Positions 14,580 to 21,280 of a stretch of DNA of 35,810 bases are shown one piece after another. How positions within the stretch are numbered: position 1 is the first letter of the stretch; each line of letters opens with the position of its first letter. Origin of the DNA: Planctomycetales bacterium (GTDB lineage: Bacteria > Planctomycetota > Planctomycetia > Isosphaerales > Isosphaeraceae); NCBI GenBank assembly GCA_027459775.1, contig DAIDHE010000438.1, forward strand, positions 1 to 35,810, read 5' to 3'. A program made the translations under genes and the position numbers. A model generated the notes under the pieces. It was not told where the DNA came from and did no database searches. It saw only the letters and a program-made list of their open reading frames with translations.

Positions 14580-16091
14580 TCAGGCCGATTTGGTCCTGGG
14601 CGCGAGCTTGCCGCGGATCACCTCGAGCGCCTTGTCGAGCTGCTTGTCGACCCACGGTCCGACAGGTCGCCGGCTCGCTCCGGTCTTGGCCGTCTCGGTC
14701 TTGTGCGCCGGGTCGGCCTGCTTGGCGCCGGCGGGCTTGGTCTCCGCAGGCTTGCCCTGGGTCGCCGGTTTGTCGCTCGGCTTCGAGGCTTTATCGCTCG
14801 GCTTCGCGGCTTTGTCGGCGGGCTTGTCCTTGGGCTTTTCCGCCGCGGCAGTGGACTCGGCCTTGGCGCGCTTGCCCTTGGCGGCCGAATCCTGGTCGCG
14901 CGTCCGCCGGCCGATGAACCAGTTGACATACTCGGTGGGGGACAGCTTGACCTCGAGGCCGGGGTCGGGCGAGACGCCCCATCTGTCGGTCTGCTTGGCG
15001 TTCTTGAATCGGTGGATATTTTCACCCGATGGGCGGTAGTAGCTCGCGACGGTCAGCTTGAGGATGCTGTTGCCGTCGTCGAGATCGAGCAGGTTTTGCA
15101 CCGATCCCTTGCCAAAGGAGCGCTGGCCGACGATCAGGGCGCGCTTGTGGTCCTGGAGGGCCGCCGACAGGATCTCGGACGCCGAGGCCGAGTTTTGATT
15201 GACGAGCACGACCAGGGGGATTTCTTCGTAGGGCGAGTTTTTGTGCGCCTCGTAGCGGCGGGAGGGTGTGTTTCGACCGCGGGTGCTGACGATTTCGCCG
15301 GAGTCGAGGAACAGGTCGGCCATCTCGACGGCCGCGCTCAGGAGGCCGCCGGGGTCGTCGCGGAGGTCGATGATGATTCCCTTGACGCCTTCGCCACGCA
15401 GTTGCTCGAGGGCGGCTTTGGCCTCTTCGGGCGTCTTCTGGATGAAGCTGGTGATCCGCATGTAGCCGATCTTGTTGGTCTTGTCGATCATGAAGTCCCA
15501 TTCGTCGTTGGGCTTGCGCTTGTCGCCCAGGACGCTGGGGACGTCGATGATGGCGCGGACGATGGAGATGGCCTCGGGCTCTTCCTGGCCTTCATGCAAG
15601 ACGCTGAGCTTGACCTCGGTGCCGGGCCGACCGGTGAGGACCTCGACGGCCTTGTCGGGGCTCATCCCTTCGGCGGACTGGCCGTCGATTTCGACGATCA
15701 GGTCGCCGGCGAGGACGCCCGCCTCGTAGGCCGGCGTACCGACCATGGGGGCGATCACGCGCAGGCGGTTGGATTCGGGGTCGACGCCGACCTGGATGCC
15801 GATCCCGCCGAATCGACCCTCGATCTGCCGGCGGAACTGTTTCCACTCGCTGGTGTTGATATACGTGGAATGGGGGTCGAGGTTCTGGAGCATTCCCTCA
15901 AGGGCGCTTTCAAGGAGCTCTCGCCTGGTCACGGGGCGGACGTAGTTCGCCTCGACCTTCTCGACCGCGTCGACGAACAGGCCGTAGAGCTCGAGCATTT
16001 CGTCCTTGGGCTTGGCGCCGCCGGACGCCTGCCAGCAGAAGACGCCGATCAGGGAAATCGACACGATTGAAAACAAGTTGCGTCTCGGCAT
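14580..16091 (-). CDS. C-terminal processing peptidase, S41 family (CtpA/Prc-like)
   Basis: This 503-residue protein begins with a basic N terminus and one hydrophobic helix (about 6-22), a signal peptide or anchor, so it should act in the periplasm. A PDZ domain (about 85-170, with GGIGIQ and AGDLIVEIDG) selects C-terminal tails. The S41 catalytic domain (about 205-385) contains NQNSASASEI and GQRSFGKGSVQ; spacing identifies S303 and K328, 25 residues apart, as the Ser-Lys dyad. Residues 400-480 form a Lys/Ala/Pro-rich low-complexity linker with repeated KPSDK-like units, and the last 25 residues form a short helix. The linker is unusual and may cross or bind the cell wall. tsaD follows at 40 nt. 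Confidence 0.92.
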   Translation of the reverse strand: MPRRNLFSIVSISLIGVFCWQASGGAKPKDEMLELYGLFVDAVEKVEANYVRPVTRRELLESALEGMLQNLDPHSTYINTSEWKQFRRQIEGRFGGIGIQVGVDPESNRLRVIAPMVGTPAYEAGVLAGDLIVEIDGQSAEGMSPDKAVEVLTGRPGTEVKLSVLHEGQEEPEAISIVRAIIDVPSVLGDKRKPNDEWDFMIDKTNKIGYMRITSFIQKTPEEAKAALEQLRGEGVKGIIIDLRDDPGGLLSAAVEMADLFLDSGEIVSTRGRNTPSRRYEAHKNSPYEEIPLVVLVNQNSASASEILSAALQDHKRALIVGQRSFGKGSVQNLLDLDDGNSILKLTVASYYRPSGENIHRFKNAKQTDRWGVSPDPGLEVKLSPTEYVNWFIGRRTRDQDSAAKGKRAKAESTAAAEKPKDKPADKAAKPSDKASKPSDKPATQGKPAETKPAGAKQADPAHKTETAKTGASRRPVGPWVDKQLDKALEVIRGKLAPRTKSA

Positions 16092-16223
16092 CGACGAATC
16101 CTCTGGGCATCATTCGAGGACGGGGTCGGCCATGGTGCCGCCCCTCGGGGGGACGATCACGATCGCCGCGACGACCGGAAGCGCCGGCCTCGGGCGGGTC
16201 ATCGAAGATCGTGGGACACTCTT

Positions 16224-16253
16224 AACTTAGTCGATTTTTCACTCTCCTGACAA
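16224..16253 (-). promoter_or_regulatory. Weak candidate promoter for the S41 protease
   Basis: On the minus strand, TTGTCA (16248-16253) is followed after 18 bp by TAAGTT (16224-16229). The -35 is good and the -10 is poor; the spacer is A-rich. The start codon is about 130 nt downstream. Confidence 0.3.
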
Positions 16254-16362
16254 GCAGCGCGGTCACGGCGACGCGGAAACCCCGGCAACCACCCGCGCGG
16301 CTCGAGCATCGCCTCGGGAGAAAGAGTCAGATGAAATTCGGAGGTCCGGTCCCGCTTTTGGG

Positions 16363-16391
16363 CTGTCGGGCAATGGGCGCCGGACTATAAA
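16363..16391 (+). promoter_or_regulatory. Candidate promoter for the response regulator at 16521
   Basis: CTGTCG (16363-16368) and TATAAA (16386-16391) are 17 bp apart. The -10 matches five of six consensus bases and stands out in GC-rich surroundings. The start codon is about 125 nt downstream. Confidence 0.35.
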
Positions 16392-16520
16392 AGGATGTGA
16401 AGGATGTCGGTTTTTTTGGGAGCATGGCGATTAGAATCGGGACTCAGCGGTCGGCGTGGATGACGCCCCGCGCGGCCTGGTGATGGATCGAGACATCCGA
16501 CGCCTGACGAGGATTGCTTC

Positions 16521-17012
16521 ATGGTCGACCCCCGGCCCGCCGTACAGCAAGAGCGTGGGGACTCGCGGCCCGAGTTGAGCGACGCCGCGCGCAAGGGAGG
16601 AGGGGGGGAGGGGAGGACGATCCGGGTCTTGATCGTGGACGACAACGTCGATCTGGCCCTGGGGCTGGCGCGGTGGCTCGAGATCAGCGGGCTCGAGGTC
16701 AGGGTCGCGCATGACGGCCGGTCGGGGGTGCGGGAGGCGCAGGCCTGGCTGCCGGATTATGTCCTGGTCGACATTGGGCTGCCGGGGATGGACGGCTACA
16801 TGGTGGCCGCCGATCTACGTCGCGAGCCCGCGCTCGCCCGCGCGACGATCATCGCGATCTCGGGCTATGGTCCGGAGGACGCTGGCCCCGTTTCGGAGGG
16901 GGGTTGGTTCGACCATCACCTGGTCAAGCCGATCGACAATGCGGCCTTGCTGAGGCTGCTCACTCGAACCGGCCCCGCGGGCGCTCACGGCCTAGAGAGG
17001 CCCGCGCGATAG
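16521..17012 (+). CDS. Response regulator, single receiver domain
   Basis: This 163-residue protein has a poorly conserved, charged N-terminal stretch (1-32) and a receiver domain (about 34-152). The acidic residues are D40/D41, the phospho-acceptor D84 in VLVDIGLPGMDGY, the switch residue S114 in IAISGYG and the conserved lysine K136 in LVKPID. There is no output domain. The pattern resembles receivers found at the C terminus of hybrid kinases, here as a free protein. GAGG at 16509-16512 lies 8 nt before the ATG. No kinase is adjacent, so its partner is not evident. Its last 28 nt overlap the end of kdsB on the opposite strand. Confidence 0.85.
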   Translation: MVDPRPAVQQERGDSRPELSDAARKGGGGEGRTIRVLIVDDNVDLALGLARWLEISGLEVRVAHDGRSGVREAQAWLPDYVLVDIGLPGMDGYMVAADLRREPALARATIIAISGYGPEDAGPVSEGGWFDHHLVKPIDNAALLRLLTRTGPAGAHGLERPAR

Positions 17013-17740
17013 CGTGCGACGAAGCGGTCATAGTCGAGCGGGGTGTCGACGCCGATCGACGGCTCGTCGACCACGGCCAGTGCGATGGGAAAGCCGGCCT
17101 CGAGGACGCGCAGTTGTTCGAGCTTTTCGGCGGACTCGAGCGGCGATTGCGGCAGTCGCGCCAGGCTCAGCAGGAAATCGCGGCGATAGGCGTAGATCCC
17201 CAGGTGCAGCCAGCCCAGGGTCGCGCCTGGCTCGCGGCCCCCAGGGTCGCGTTGGAAGGGAATCGGGGCTCGGGAAAAGTAGAGCGCCCGTCCGCGCGCG
17301 TCGAAGACCACCTTGACGCACGAGGGGTCGCGATGGATCGCGGGGTCGGTGATGGGGGCGGCGAGGGTGGCCATGGGGGCTTCGGGGTCGCTCGCGAGCA
17401 GCTCGACCAGGCGGTCGATGGTCGCGCCCTGGATTTCGGGCTCGTCGCCCTGGAGGTTGACGATGATCCTGGCGTTGGTGAGTGCGGTCGCGACCTCGGC
17501 GACGCGATCGGTGCCGGTGGGATGGTCGGCGCGGGTCATGACGGCTTCGCCGCCGTGGTCGCGGACCGCCTGGGCGATGCGGGGATCGTCGGTTGCCACC
17601 AAGATGCGTTCTAGGGATCGCGCGCGTCGCGCCGCCTCGACCACATGTGCGATCAAGGGCCGTCCGGTGTCGGATAGCAGGGGTTTGCCGGGGAGTCGGG
17701 TCGAAGCGAAACGGGCCGGGATCACGCCGACGATTTCCAT
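16985..17740 (-). CDS. kdsB: KdsB, 3-deoxy-manno-octulosonate cytidylyltransferase
   Basis: This 251-residue protein makes CMP-Kdo from CTP and Kdo, the activated donor for the inner core of LPS. It starts MEIVGVIPARFASTRLPGKPL, with the CTP-binding IPAR...RLPGKPL block at residues 7-21. VATDD, HPTGTDR (73-79), NLQGDEP with the metal-binding D99, and the RGRALYFSRAPIPF segment are all KdsB-specific. Length equals that of E. coli KdsB (248) within a few residues. An upstream extension of 41 codons is open but lies before the conserved start and contains Cys- and Arg-rich sequence, so I reject it. The gene is monocistronic in this window and its 3' end overlaps that of a response regulator. Confidence 0.95.
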   Translation of the reverse strand: MEIVGVIPARFASTRLPGKPLLSDTGRPLIAHVVEAARRARSLERILVATDDPRIAQAVRDHGGEAVMTRADHPTGTDRVAEVATALTNARIIVNLQGDEPEIQGATIDRLVELLASDPEAPMATLAAPITDPAIHRDPSCVKVVFDARGRALYFSRAPIPFQRDPGGREPGATLGWLHLGIYAYRRDFLLSLARLPQSPLESAEKLEQLRVLEAGFPIALAVVDEPSIGVDTPLDYDRFVARYRAGLSRP

Positions 17741-18406
17741 CTTTCTAAAGAATATCTCCCGTGAGGTACACCGATAGAAGAGGCACCACCCGAGACTCAT
17801 GCCCGAGCGTGAGTCCTGGTGTCGATTTCGCCACACTTTAGGTCGTCTCACGATGAGACACAAGACCGAGTGCGGGCGTCATGGAGTTGGTTCGCTCGCC
17901 GCGTCGTGGCTCCAGTAGGGGGCCCGGGCGATCCGAACGGCCGGCGCGACAGGAACCGCGCTGGTGAGAACGAGGTCCGAGGGGCCTGGTTCTTGAGGTC
18001 GGGCGATTCATCATCGCCCGATTGGTTCCCAGGAAGTCGGTTCGGAAACGAAGAGGCCGCGCGTCGCCGCGGGGAGGCTCCCCAGCTCTCCGCCGGGGCC
18101 GGTGTTGGCCGCTTGGTTCCATTCGCCCGGGTCAACCGCCGGGGCCGGTTGGGGGGATCCCATGCGCTGGCCGCGCAAGGGACGCAGCCCCGATCGCTCT
18201 CGCGGTCCGTCTCTACATCCATTGCTCGCGCTCTGTCTGAACGCGGCTGAACCGCAAGGTGCAACCGCGTCGCCGCGACTTGCTCGCTGGATCCGATTCG
18301 TCGGATCAAGAGGAAAGCCGCGCCAGGGAAGGAGAGCGCCTCCTATTTGACACGCGGGGCGGCCTAAGCCAAAGGCATGGCGGCCGTCTGGGGAGTCTTG
18401 AAACCG
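17741..18406. other. Divergent intergenic stretch (about 666 bp) between kdsB and the subtilase
   Basis: I see no credible gene. It holds a candidate kdsB promoter with an internal palindrome (17835-17863), a perfect 9-bp hairpin (arms 17999-18007 and 18013-18021, loop TCATC) without a T tract, and a 14-bp direct repeat CCGCCGGGGCCGGT at 18090-18103 and 18136-18149. A consensus TTGACA at 18347-18352 lies 54 nt before the subtilase start but lacks a matching -10. Confidence 0.5.
17835..17863 (-). promoter_or_regulatory. Candidate kdsB promoter containing a palindrome
   Basis: On the minus strand, TTGTGT (17858-17863) and TAAAGT (17835-17840) are 17 bp apart. The palindrome GTCTCA-CGA-TGAGAC at 17845-17859 fills the spacer and touches the -35, the position expected for a repressor site. 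The protein is unknown. Confidence 0.35.
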
Positions 18407-19879
18407 ATGGGATGGACCACAATCCTCGGCCGACGGAGCGACCGGCGTCGACATCGACCTCGGTTGGAAGTACTTGATGATCGTTGTTTGCTGTCGACGA
18501 TGCACGGACTTGAGCCAATCGCCCGCCACGATCTGGTGCGTCACGCGGCGGAACACGCCCATGGGCGAGAGGCCAGCCACGTTCGGCTGCTGGCGCGGCA
18601 TCCCCATGCGGCCGCGGTCGCCGCGCCTGTCGTCCAGGCGGTCGGCGTCGAGCGGCCCGCCGGCTCGATCGTGACCGGTGCGGCCACGGCGTATGACCCG
18701 ATCATCGGGGCGGCTCAGACCCGCTCGACCTACAACGTCGACGGGACGGGCCTGACCGTGGCGGTCATCGACACTGGCGTGGATTTCAACAATCCCGCCC
18801 TGGGAGGCAGCTACGGCCCCGGGGCCAAGGTCATCGCCGGCTATGATTTCGCCGACGGGACGGCCAACCCCATGGCGACGGCGTCCCAGCACGGCACGGC
18901 CATCGCCGGGCTCATCGGCTCGTCGAACCCCAGCGACCTGGGCGTCGCGCCGGGCGTCAATCTGGTCGCCCTGCGCGTGACCGACGGCTCGAACACGGCC
19001 AGCCTCGCGAACATCGCCTCCGCGCTCCAGTGGGTGGTCGACAACCACCAGCAGTATCACATCACTGCTGTGAACATGTCGCTTGCCGATGGTGGTAATT
19101 ACGCCCAGAACTGGTTCGCGAACGATGGCGGCGAAGGGCAAGCGATCACGAATTTGATCGGCAAGCTGTCGCAGCTCGACATCCCGGTGATCGCGGCGAC
19201 GGGGAACAGTTTTACGGGGCCGCAAGGCGAGGGGTTTGCCGCGATCGTGGCCGGCACGATCAGCGTCACGGCGACCGATCTTTCAGGGAACCTGCTTCCC
19301 GACGCCCAGCGCCTGGGCGCTGGCTATGGCGGAGCGTCGGCGACGACGATTGCCGCCCCGGGCCAGGGACTCACCGCGCCATCGGGCGATTCGGGCACGG
19401 CGACCGTCCAGGGGACGAGCTTCGCGACCGCGCTCACGACCGGGGGCGTCGTCTTGCTCCAGGACATCTATCAGTCGCGGTTCGGGACGCTTCCCACGGT
19501 CGCCCAGCTCAAGGGCTGGCTCCAGCAAGGGGCCACCCCGATCCACGACCCGGTCACGGGCATCACGCTGGGCGAGCTCAACCTGGTGAAGTCGGCCGCG
19601 CTCATTCCGGCCGCGCCCGCGCCGCCTGCTCCCGTCTTGACGGTGCGTCCGCCCGTTTCGATCGCCACGCCGGTTTCCGCCAGTCCGGCGGGCACAACCT
19701 CGACGATCCAGCTCTTCGCCAATGGTCAAGCTCTGAACACGGCAAATGCGGCGACCATACTGCCTCAGCTCGACCAGGCGAGCGTCGACGAGCTCCTGGC
19801 CGCCATGAGCGACTGGGCCGCCGGAACCGCCGGAACCTGGGGCCAGGGCGCGACATCGGTCCAGATCTGGAACGCCTGA
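18407..19879 (+). CDS. Secreted subtilisin-like (S8) serine protease
   Basis: This 490-residue protein has an Arg-rich N terminus followed by RPRLEVLDDRCLLS, the planctomycete extracellular sorting motif, so it should be exported. The S8 domain (about 95-395) contains the Asp site VAVIDTGVDF (D122), the His site QHGTAIAGLIG (H162), the oxyanion asparagine in AATGNS (N267) and the nucleophile in GTSFATA (S338), all intact and in canonical order. Residues 400-425 are a Pro/Ala linker and the last 60 residues have no recognised fold. GGGAG at 18391-18395 supports the ATG at 18407; an in-frame ATG at 18377 would add ten residues. A perfect rho-independent terminator follows 30 nt after the stop. 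Confidence 0.9.
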   Translation: MGWTTILGRRSDRRRHRPRLEVLDDRCLLSTMHGLEPIARHDLVRHAAEHAHGREASHVRLLARHPHAAAVAAPVVQAVGVERPAGSIVTGAATAYDPIIGAAQTRSTYNVDGTGLTVAVIDTGVDFNNPALGGSYGPGAKVIAGYDFADGTANPMATASQHGTAIAGLIGSSNPSDLGVAPGVNLVALRVTDGSNTASLANIASALQWVVDNHQQYHITAVNMSLADGGNYAQNWFANDGGEGQAITNLIGKLSQLDIPVIAATGNSFTGPQGEGFAAIVAGTISVTATDLSGNLLPDAQRLGAGYGGASATTIAAPGQGLTAPSGDSGTATVQGTSFATALTTGGVVLLQDIYQSRFGTLPTVAQLKGWLQQGATPIHDPVTGITLGELNLVKSAALIPAAPAPPAPVLTVRPPVSIATPVSASPAGTTSTIQLFANGQALNTANAATILPQLDQASVDELLAAMSDWAAGTAGTWGQGATSVQIWNA

Positions 19880-19909
19880 GAGCCTTGCTCTGCCTCCCGT
19901 CGACAACCG

Positions 19910-19946
19910 CCGCGGCCAGCCTGTTCAGGGCTGGCCGCGGTTTTTT
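19910..19946 (+). terminator. Rho-independent terminator after the subtilase
   Basis: A perfect 12-bp stem (CCGCGGCCAGCC with GGCTGGCCGCGG) with a 7-nt loop is followed directly by six T residues. It lies 30 nt after the subtilase stop. Confidence 0.93.
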
Positions 19947-19974
19947 GTTGCTCCGTCGAGTGCCACGCCAGCTC

Positions 19975-20004
19975 TTGACGCCACCCCAAGATTCATGGTA
20001 AACT
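19975..20004 (+). promoter_or_regulatory. Sigma-70-like promoter for the 74-aa gene
   Basis: TTGACG (19975-19980) and TAAACT (19999-20004) are 18 bp apart, with a TGG extended -10 element. It sits just after the subtilase terminator and about 100 nt before the next start codon. Confidence 0.55.
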
Positions 20005-20013
20005 ACAGATGTA
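20004..20013 (+). promoter_or_regulatory. Candidate BlaI/MecI-type operator
   Basis: TACAGATGTA is an exact match to the TACA-NN-TGTA core recognised by the BlaI/MecI family of penicillinase repressors. It begins on the last base of the -10 and covers the expected transcription start, so a bound repressor would block initiation. No BlaI or BlaR gene is in this window. Confidence 0.5.
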
Positions 20014-20103
20014 CGACTAATTCGTTCGTGATCCGTCGCTCGGGGTACTGGGGTGGTCCGCGACGGATGTGTCGCGGATGTCGCGCGATGAAGGTGGTGG
20101 CCG

Positions 20104-20328
20104 ATGAAGAGCCTCAGGAGTGCGTTTGGGGCGGTTGTCCTCTGGTCTCCCGTGATCGTGGTCGCGGCCGCGATCGTTCATCAGGGGGGCTGCCAGGCTC
20201 GGGTTGGGCGGCCTGACGACCACTCGGGGAATCCCAAGTATCGTTCCGGCCCGAGCGTCGAGGATGTCGTGGGGCGGATGCAGCAGCGCTTTGGCGGGCC
20301 GGGGGTTTCGCAATCGATCGATGATTAG
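20104..20328 (+). CDS. Small exported or membrane-anchored protein (74 aa)
   Basis: I do not recognise a family. The N terminus has two basic residues and one long hydrophobic stretch (about 8-26), followed by HQGGC, which resembles but does not match a lipobox (position -3 is Gln), so it is either a single-pass anchor or an atypical lipoprotein. The rest is a polar, Gly/Asp-rich tail ending in a helix (VEDVVGRMQQRFGG). An AAGGTGG stretch lies before the ATG. It is preceded by a convincing promoter with a BlaI-type site, which makes it more likely to be a real, regulated gene than its length alone would suggest. Confidence 0.55.
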   Translation: MKSLRSAFGAVVLWSPVIVVAAAIVHQGGCQARVGRPDDHSGNPKYRSGPSVEDVVGRMQQRFGGPGVSQSIDD

Positions 20329-20491
20329 GCCGAGAGCCATGCCGGGGGGGTTCGGGACTCCGGCGTCTGGATCGCGGCCCCAGGCTGTCGTCGCGGGGGG
20401 TGATTCCCTTTAGAATGAAAGAGCGTGGGGAGCGGTCGAGCCAATCGGTTGAGTTGGCCGGCGCGGTCCCTTGCTTGAGGAGTCATTCGCC

Positions 20492-21226
20492 GTGTCAGAA
20501 GTCACCCGGACCGCGCTTGTGACGGGCGCAGGCAGTGGCATTGGACGGAGCATCGCTCACACCTTGGCCGCCATGGGCGTCCGGGTCGCGCTGATCGGGC
20601 GCGATCGCGAAAAGCTCGAACGCGTTCGCGCTGAGTTGAGCGTTGGCCGCGATTCGGCCTTCGTCGCGGTCTGCGACGTCGCCGACCGCTATGCGGTGAA
20701 GGCCATGGTCGACCAGGTGCTGGCGGCGTTCGAGTCGATCGACGTCCTGGTCTGCAATGCCGGCGTGAACGTCAAGAATCGCGCGCTCGCGAGCCTCGAC
20801 CCCGCCGATTGGGACAAGATGATCGCGACCAATCTCACCGGCGCGTTCAACCTGGTCCATCACGTCCTGCCGTCGATGAGGCGACGGAAGCGCGGGCTGG
20901 TGGTGCAGATTTGCTCGGTTTCGGGGCTCCGCGCCAGTACGCTCGGCGGGGCGGGTTATTCGGCATCGAAATTCGGCCAGGCGGCCCTGGGGATTTGCCT
21001 TGGTCGCGAGGACGGCGCAAATGGCATTCGCTCGTCGGTGATCTATCCCGGCGAGGTCGAGACGCCGATCCTGGGCCTGCGCCCGGTCCCTGTCACCGCC
21101 GAGCGCAGGTCGGTGATCCTGCAACCCGACGACGTGGCGGCCGCGGTCAAGTTCCTGGTCGAGCTTCCGCCCCGGGCCCACGTCCCGGAGCTCGTGATCA
21201 AGCCCACGATCGACGACTTCGCGTGA
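20492..21226 (+). CDS. Short-chain dehydrogenase/reductase (SDR), classical type
   Basis: This 244-residue NAD(P)-dependent oxidoreductase has the cofactor motif TGAGSGIG (11-18), the NNAG-like CNAG (88-91), N114, and the catalytic S142, Y156 and K160 (YSASK). R38 after the second strand (IGRDRE) suggests NADP(H) preference. Substrate cannot be read from the sequence. I use a GTG start because GAGGAG at 20476-20481 lies 10 nt before it and the protein then begins SEVTRTALVTGAG as usual; an in-frame TTG at 20471 has no site. TAGAAT at 20411-20416 is a possible -10. The neighbours do not point to a pathway. Confidence 0.9.
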   Translation: MSEVTRTALVTGAGSGIGRSIAHTLAAMGVRVALIGRDREKLERVRAELSVGRDSAFVAVCDVADRYAVKAMVDQVLAAFESIDVLVCNAGVNVKNRALASLDPADWDKMIATNLTGAFNLVHHVLPSMRRRKRGLVVQICSVSGLRASTLGGAGYSASKFGQAALGICLGREDGANGIRSSVIYPGEVETPILGLRPVPVTAERRSVILQPDDVAAAVKFLVELPPRAHVPELVIKPTIDDFA

Positions 21227-21280
21227 GCCGGGGGAGGCGGGTGGAACCTTGTTGAACCGCTCCGCGATTGCAGGCGCCTG

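Larger units (their letters stand above)
16092..16520. other. Divergent intergenic stretch (429 bp)
   Basis: There is no credible gene. It separates the minus-strand protease from the plus-strand response regulator and holds one candidate promoter for each, listed separately. The remainder is GC-rich without notable repeats; a T8-like run lies near 16411-16417. Confidence 0.5.

Noticed and set aside
14538..16070. Long plus-strand frame opposite the S41 protease
   Set aside because: It is antisense to a gene with intact catalytic motifs; no ribosome site or recognisable domain.
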